From: Candidatus Nitrosopumilus sp.
GTDB lineage: Archaea > Thermoproteota > Nitrososphaeria > Nitrososphaerales > Nitrosopumilaceae
Assembly (NCBI GenBank): GCA_029861085.1
Contig: JAOUAE010000013.1
Coordinates: forward strand, 1-18,475
Direction: 5' to 3'
DNA: 18,475 bases
Made by a program: the position numbers and the translations under genes
The notes under the pieces: generated by a model
What the model saw: only the letters and a program-made list of their open reading frames with translations
Database searches by the model: none
What the model was told of the DNA's origin: nothing
Shown: positions 15,406 to 18,475 of the stretch, piece after piece
How positions within the stretch are numbered: the first letter of the stretch is position 1
Layout of the letters: each line of letters opens with the position of its first letter

Positions 15406-16105
15406 GAGTAAAAGCTGAGTTTATGGTGGCGATATCACCCACAGGCAAAGTCTGCATTAATTGGTGTTCCTCTAATATTTGCGAGCCGACATGATTTCCC
15501 GGCAAATCAACTTTGAGTCCCATCTGAATGCATCCATGAATTGACAGCTCCCATGCAATTCCTAAATCGTTGTGTCTTCCTGTAGGATGATCAAAAGATT
15601 CCCTGCCTGATGGAGTTAATAACATCTCTTCATGTTTCAATTGGGTGATCAGTTCTCGTACCAGCTCTGCCTTTGCAGGATTCTTGATGCTTGCAGGGTT
15701 TGGGAATCTATATCCCTGTTTCAGGATTGACAATCCGTCATCCTTTAGCATCTTCTTTGTACCTGACGTACTAGCTGAGAAGTTGATTTTAGTTACTCTT
15801 GATTTTCCAAACCTGTTTTCCATTAGATCAGTGAAGGCTCTCTCTTTGGTATAATCAAAGACCATCAGGGAAGGAGGGAATTTTGGGAACAGTACTCTGG
15901 TATGAAAATCAATTATCTTATCAAATGAGGTATGGTTTAGTGCATACACATCTCGAAGTAATGGAACAGGTTTAGGATTTGCTCTGGTAGAAGAAGGCAT
16001 CTCATGAATTACTATTCCAAAGTAGTCGTTTTGTGATGCGGGATCCTCACCGTAAATGTATCGTGGCAATGATGGTATGAAAGTTTGAAGTAAAAAGAGA
16101 ACCAA
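15386..16105 (-). pseudogene. terL: Terminase large subunit, nuclease domain only (truncated)
   Basis: A 239-residue open frame from TTG, immediately preceded by a stop. It matches the C-terminal RNase H-like nuclease of viral TerL, which cuts concatemeric DNA during packaging. GEDPASQNDYFGIV carries the first acidic residue (Asp21), SLMVFDYTKERAF the second (Asp84) and GRHNDLGIAWEL the third (Asp180). Between them lie FSASTSGTKKML and AELVRELITQLKHEEM, usual for the family. The N-terminal ATPase with its Walker A and B motifs is absent and not found upstream, so it cannot package DNA. The last 40 residues look like a foreign or frameshifted tail. A 28-bp repeat begins within codons 12-21. 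Confidence 0.75.
16043..16070. repeat. 28-bp exact direct repeat, copy 1
   Basis: It lies inside the terL remnant and encodes SLPRYIYGED-region residues on the minus strand. It is identical over 28 bases to 16307-16334, 264 bases away, in the same orientation. Flanking bases differ on both sides. Confidence 0.85.
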
Positions 16106-16117
16106 TTAGGAAAAAAT

Positions 16118-16225
16118 CTAACTATCTCTGTTTTCCCAAATACCTAACAGAACAGTTTCTCGGTCAAAAGAATCCGGATTGATTTTTCGTTTTAAGATTT
16201 GTTTCATTTCAAAATTATTGTGCAT
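16118..16225 (-). CDS. Possible 35-residue protein between the direct repeats
   Basis: The ATG at 16225 opens MHNNFEMKQILKRKINPDSF followed by DRETVLLGIWENRDS and TAG. The sequence is well balanced and charged. A TATA-like CTATACAA at 16246-16253 is centred about 24.5 bases upstream, compatible with a leaderless message. It lies wholly within the 236 bases bounded by the 28-bp repeats, so it could be cargo of an inserted segment or a viral relic. No family is recognised. Confidence 0.35.
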   Translation of the reverse strand: MHNNFEMKQILKRKINPDSFDRETVLLGIWENRDS

Positions 16226-16306
16226 GTTTCGCTTTTAACTCGTTCTTGTATAGCTACACGATCTGATGATAATTATTCTGTACTAAACTATATTTTCAAA
16301 TCGCAC

Positions 16307-16334
16307 ATCCTCACCGTAAATGTATCGTGGCAAT
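16307..16334. repeat. 28-bp exact direct repeat, copy 2
   Basis: Second copy of the terL-derived repeat. On the minus strand it again encodes LPRYIYGED, then departs into VRFENIV and a stop. It is a terL scrap, with no ATPase-domain sequence upstream of it. Confidence 0.85.
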
Positions 16335-16417
16335 AAGATTTCCAGAGAACTAAATTAATTGAGAAGTGTTTCAGAGATTAAAAATATACAATAATGTTGA
16401 TTTTTCTTACCAATCTT

Positions 16418-16425
16418 TTTATAAT
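16418..16425 (+). promoter_or_regulatory. TATA box for the small C2HC protein
   Basis: TTTATAAT, centred 26.5 bases before the ATG at 16448. It is one of the best TATA matches in the window and predicts a leaderless mRNA. Confidence 0.55.
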
Positions 16426-16447
16426 AATTGTATGCACATACACTCTC

Positions 16448-16567
16448 ATGAAACCACCAGTAGGAATTCCAGGTAAGGATGTATTTTTTGTTCCAAACTT
16501 CTGTGATAACTGCGGTAGGCATTTTTTGATTGATGATGAGTTTAAAGAACACAAATTGAATTGCTAA
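16448..16567 (+). CDS. 39-residue C2HC zinc-finger protein
   Basis: The ATG at 16448 opens MKPPVGIPGKDVFFVPNFCD, then NCGRHFLIDDEFKEHKLNC, to a TAA. Residues 19-39 form a compact finger: Cys19-xx-Cys22, a hydrophobic core (HFLIDDEF), then His35-xxx-Cys39, the C-terminal residue. Spacing is that of a classical C2HC/C2H2 finger. The TATA box sits exactly 26.5 bases upstream. Such solitary fingers usually bind nucleic acid or protein partners. It lies between the viral debris and the structured RNA candidate. It is too short for most gene callers, but motif and promoter agree. Confidence 0.65.
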   Translation: MKPPVGIPGKDVFFVPNFCDNCGRHFLIDDEFKEHKLNC

Positions 16568-16700
16568 TAGATGTCTGGCTGCATTTGATGTTGGATTTGT
16601 CTCTATGGAATGGTGTAGAGGAAAAGAATTGGTTTTGATTAAACAAATGTTTATAGAAAAATACAAAAAATAAAAGACAGTTAAGATATTTTAAATCTTC

Positions 16701-16708
16701 ATTTAAGT
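16701..16708 (+). promoter_or_regulatory. TATA box for the structured RNA candidate
   Basis: ATTTAAGT, centred at 16704.5, predicts transcription starting at about 16731. That is the base just before the closing stem of the RNA, and no coding sequence follows. Confidence 0.45.
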
Positions 16709-16730
16709 ACTTCAAAAACAATCGCAGTTT

Positions 16731-16812
16731 AAGGTTCGACGAAATCAAAGAAGTCGCTTCAATAACCCATCCCGGTTGTGAACCGATGACATTTCCGACG
16801 AACCTATTTTTT
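16731..16812 (+). ncRNA. Candidate small structured RNA, about 75-82 nt
   Basis: A closing stem pairs AGGTTCG (16732-16738) with CGAACCT (16799-16805), extended past an A-A mismatch by CG/CG. Inside are hairpin 2, GAAG-TCG-CTTC (16750-16760), and hairpin 3, CGGTT-GTG-AACCG (16773-16785), prolonged by CAT/ATG across a two-base bulge. A run of six T (16807-16812) follows one base after the closing stem, like a terminator, and a TATA box lies 26 bases before the 5' end. It is richer in G and C than its surroundings and has no reading frame. It is not a tRNA: there is no T-arm. The class is unknown. Confidence 0.6.
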
Positions 16813-16850
16813 GTTAATTTATATTAAAAATATTTAATCAGCAAAGATTG

Positions 16851-16890
16851 CTCTTAACAGATAGAAAAACCATTACAACATAAAATTACT
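16851..16890. repeat. 40-base intergenic repeat, copy 2
   Basis: It matches 10341-10380 at 33 of 40 positions, ungapped. It lies between the structured RNA and the end of cdvB. No relative of the 223-residue protein is left beside this copy. Confidence 0.55.
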
Positions 16891-16955
16891 AAGTCACTCA
16901 TATCTTATAGAATTTGAAATTACAATAAATAATTTTATTTTTCTAAAATCCTCTA

Positions 16956-17606
16956 TCAACCTGTGAATTCATTTACAGATGTACCTACACTGCCAGAATT
17001 AGTTGGAACAGATGGGAATTTATCACCAATTTGTGTTTCTACAACTGCTGCTGCTTCTTGTAGAATAGAATCTGTTTCTTGATCTGATACTCCAGAATCA
17101 GCAAAAGAATTGCCTTCGCCTAAAGAGCTAGGCATCATATCTCCAAGCATATTTCCCATAGATTCAATTTCATTACTTGCTTGAGACATCACATTATTCA
17201 TTGCAGGAACCACGGCCTTCATTACAGATACTGCAGGTCTCATGGAAACTATAGCATCACCGACAGAACTTACAGTCGTTAATCTAAGCTGTGTTCTTTC
17301 TACAGATAATTTCATGTTTCCCATCATTGATCTAGTCTTTTTAATTTGGACCAGTTCATTTGCAAGAGCTTTGGCAGTATGAATATCACCATTTTGTTTT
17401 GCCTGTACGATTCGGTTAAAGATTTTTTGTTCTTTTTGTGATAATTGTTTTGATGTATTGTCTAACTTTGATATTGGTCGGTTTAACCCTTTGATCGTAT
17501 TTTCTACCCTTGGTTTTAGAGGTTGATCCTTTTTTATCAGACCGTGTAAACGCTCTGAAGTACTACTAGTGGGCTGTCTTTGCCATTCCTTTCCAAAGTT
17601 GGACAT
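16956..17606 (-). CDS. cdvB: CdvB-family ESCRT-III protein
   Basis: A 216-residue Snf7-like cell-division protein. ESCRT-III filaments remodel and cut membranes during archaeal cytokinesis. The N-terminus (MSNFGKEWQRQ) leads into helix 1, then a long charged hairpin (SKQLSQKEQKIFNRIVQAKQ, NGDIHTAKALANELVQIKK). A Met-rich stretch follows (SVMKAVVPAMNNVMSQASNE, MGNMLGDMMPS), as seen in ESCRT-III helices 3-4. An acidic C-terminal helix (DQETDSILQEAAAVVE) may be the autoinhibitory or Vps4/CdvC-binding segment. No wing domain is seen. A TTG at 17621 is an alternative start; a TATA-like TTTTATTT at 17646-17653 fits either. It is probably one of several paralogues. CdvA and CdvC are not in this window. 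Confidence 0.85.
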   Translation of the reverse strand: MSNFGKEWQRQPTSSTSERLHGLIKKDQPLKPRVENTIKGLNRPISKLDNTSKQLSQKEQKIFNRIVQAKQNGDIHTAKALANELVQIKKTRSMMGNMKLSVERTQLRLTTVSSVGDAIVSMRPAVSVMKAVVPAMNNVMSQASNEIESMGNMLGDMMPSSLGEGNSFADSGVSDQETDSILQEAAAVVETQIGDKFPSVPTNSGSVGTSVNEFTG

Positions 17607-17807
17607 AGAATGGAATTTCAAAATACTGACTTAGGTTCAAGAGCCAAATAAAATCAACAAATGGGATCAGATTAATGATCAATAATTATTAGTGATTGTC
17701 ATTTGATCCAATTATGCATCTGCCATCATCATTTCAAATAAATTATCAATATTGAATTTAAAACCTGGGATTTATAATATTCAAAAATCATACTGCCATA
17801 TGTTTGA

Positions 17808-18475
17808 TTACCATTTGACTTCAATATCGAAAAAATCAAATTCTTGACATGTACAAGGAATATCAAGGATTTTGGAAATTCCAGGCGACACATCATCACC
17901 ACTTACAAATCTCTTAACTGGAAGGCCACCCTCAGCTTTTATCATTAATGTAAACACATTATTTGATCTTTTTTTGTATTTTATACTAAAAATTTTCTTC
18001 TCAAGACGTTTTCCAGTGTTATCATAGACCACTATAGGATTATTTGGAAGAACTTTTAATTTTTTTAATTTTTTTGAATTGATTTCAGATTCAGTAGAAA
18101 TTTTCACAGTTATTGAAGAATTGAATTTGAGGGGTTTTTTTGGAGATGCATTGACTAGTTTGAGATTATTAATTTTAAGAGAGTCAGAGTAAACGCTGGA
18201 TAACTTTAGATTTCGTTTAAGAGGATTTTGGATTTTAACAAAAAATGGCCTACCAGTACCCAAAACAAGACTAGATTTATCTTCACCTCCAATCCAAGTA
18301 AATTTAGTTGTAGTTCCACCAATTTTTTCAAAAAGGAATTTAGAAATGATACCCTCAACACTTTCAAATTCTGAAATGCCATGAAAATTACAAGTTCTGC
18401 ATCCTTTTCCAAAACAGTTATCACATGATTTTTGTTTTTGTGGTAATCCTCTCAAAGTTTTAACATATCTTCCAG
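17808..18475 (-). CDS. pus10: tRNA pseudouridine synthase Pus10, C-terminal part
   Basis: The frame is open through the right edge (GRYVKTLRGLPQKQ), so the N-terminal half lies outside the window; about 222 residues are seen. A zinc-ribbon-like CDNCFGKGCRTC follows that motif. The catalytic region is FTWIGGEDKSSLVLGTGRPF, with the Asp of the ED pair and the invariant GRPF. Pus10 makes pseudouridine 54 and 55 in the T-loop of archaeal tRNAs. Late segments (EGGLPVKRFVSGDDVSPGIS, CTCQEFDFFDIEV) match the family C-terminus. The Arg of the GRED form known from euryarchaeal and eukaryotic Pus10 is Gly here, which I believe is usual for this archaeal branch. It is followed by cdvB on the same strand after about 190 bases. 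Confidence 0.9.
   Translation of the reverse strand, partial: GRYVKTLRGLPQKQKSCDNCFGKGCRTCNFHGISEFESVEGIISKFLFEKIGGTTTKFTWIGGEDKSSLVLGTGRPFFVKIQNPLKRNLKLSSVYSDSLKINNLKLVNASPKKPLKFNSSITVKISTESEINSKKLKKLKVLPNNPIVVYDNTGKRLEKKIFSIKYKKRSNNVFTLMIKAEGGLPVKRFVSGDDVSPGISKILDIPCTCQEFDFFDIEVKW

Noticed and set aside
16355..16748. Two overlapping minus-strand ORFs of 103 and 68 codons
   Set aside because: Low-complexity, Phe/Asn-rich translations running antisense to the better supported C2HC gene and AT-rich DNA.
16768..16790. Hairpin loop TTGTGAA (plus) / TTCACAA (minus) resembling a tRNA-His or tRNA-Val anticodon loop
   Set aside because: No T-arm or D-arm on either strand; the closing stem and T-run fit another small RNA better.
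17662..17705. GGATCA/TGATCC inverted repeat upstream of cdvB
   Set aside because: Six-base arms with a long AT-rich loop; not clearly placed as an operator or terminator.
1..18475. CRISPR array, IS element, rRNA or tRNA gene
   Set aside because: No regularly spaced repeats, no transposase, no rRNA-like or cloverleaf-forming segment seen on either strand.

Overview
The window looks like a chromosome segment of an ammonia-oxidising archaeon of the Nitrosopumilus type (Nitrososphaerota/Thaumarchaeota). The evidence is the gene content: a ThiD-ThiN fusion, archaeal ApgM, ribosomal proteins S24e and S27ae, TFB, a CdvB-type ESCRT-III protein and archaeal Pus10. The DNA is AT-rich with short intergenic gaps. 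Many genes have a TATA-like box about 26 bases before the start codon, as expected for leaderless mRNAs.

Layout. At 1-560 there is the possible tail of a plus-strand gene with a T-run, then a minus-strand pair of small genes, the second broken by a one-base frameshift. At 640-6660 there is core metabolism and translation: ThiD-ThiN, a GNA1-like acetyltransferase, a four-helix membrane protein, a GalT-like HIT-superfamily enzyme, ApgM, a DUF309 protein and S24e-S27ae. At 6660-9430 there is an HExxH protein, a 30-residue basic protein, a Cys/Trp-containing short ORF, an F420-type LLM oxidoreductase and a stand-alone LigD-type 3'-phosphoesterase. At 9669-11416 there is an unassigned 223-residue protein and a TFB. 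At 11790-14047 there is a translationally coupled pair of exported Ig-like proteins.

The region 14063-16334 is a graveyard of gene fragments, all on the minus strand: a terminase large-subunit nuclease domain without its ATPase, a shattered FG-GAP/VCBS repeat fragment, and a portal-protein N-terminus fused to a TPR remnant with two in-frame stops. The terL-then-portal order points to a decayed tailed-virus provirus. A 28-bp exact direct repeat sits at the terL end.

Between the graveyard and cdvB, about 500 bases hold items that gene callers usually miss: a 39-residue C2HC zinc-finger protein with a well-placed TATA box, a possible 35-residue protein, and a strong small structured RNA candidate (16731-16812). 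The RNA has a TATA box at the right distance, a closing stem, two inner hairpins and a terminal T-run. The window ends with cdvB and the C-terminal half of pus10, which runs off the right edge.

All calls come from reading the sequence and from remembered family motifs. No database search was run.
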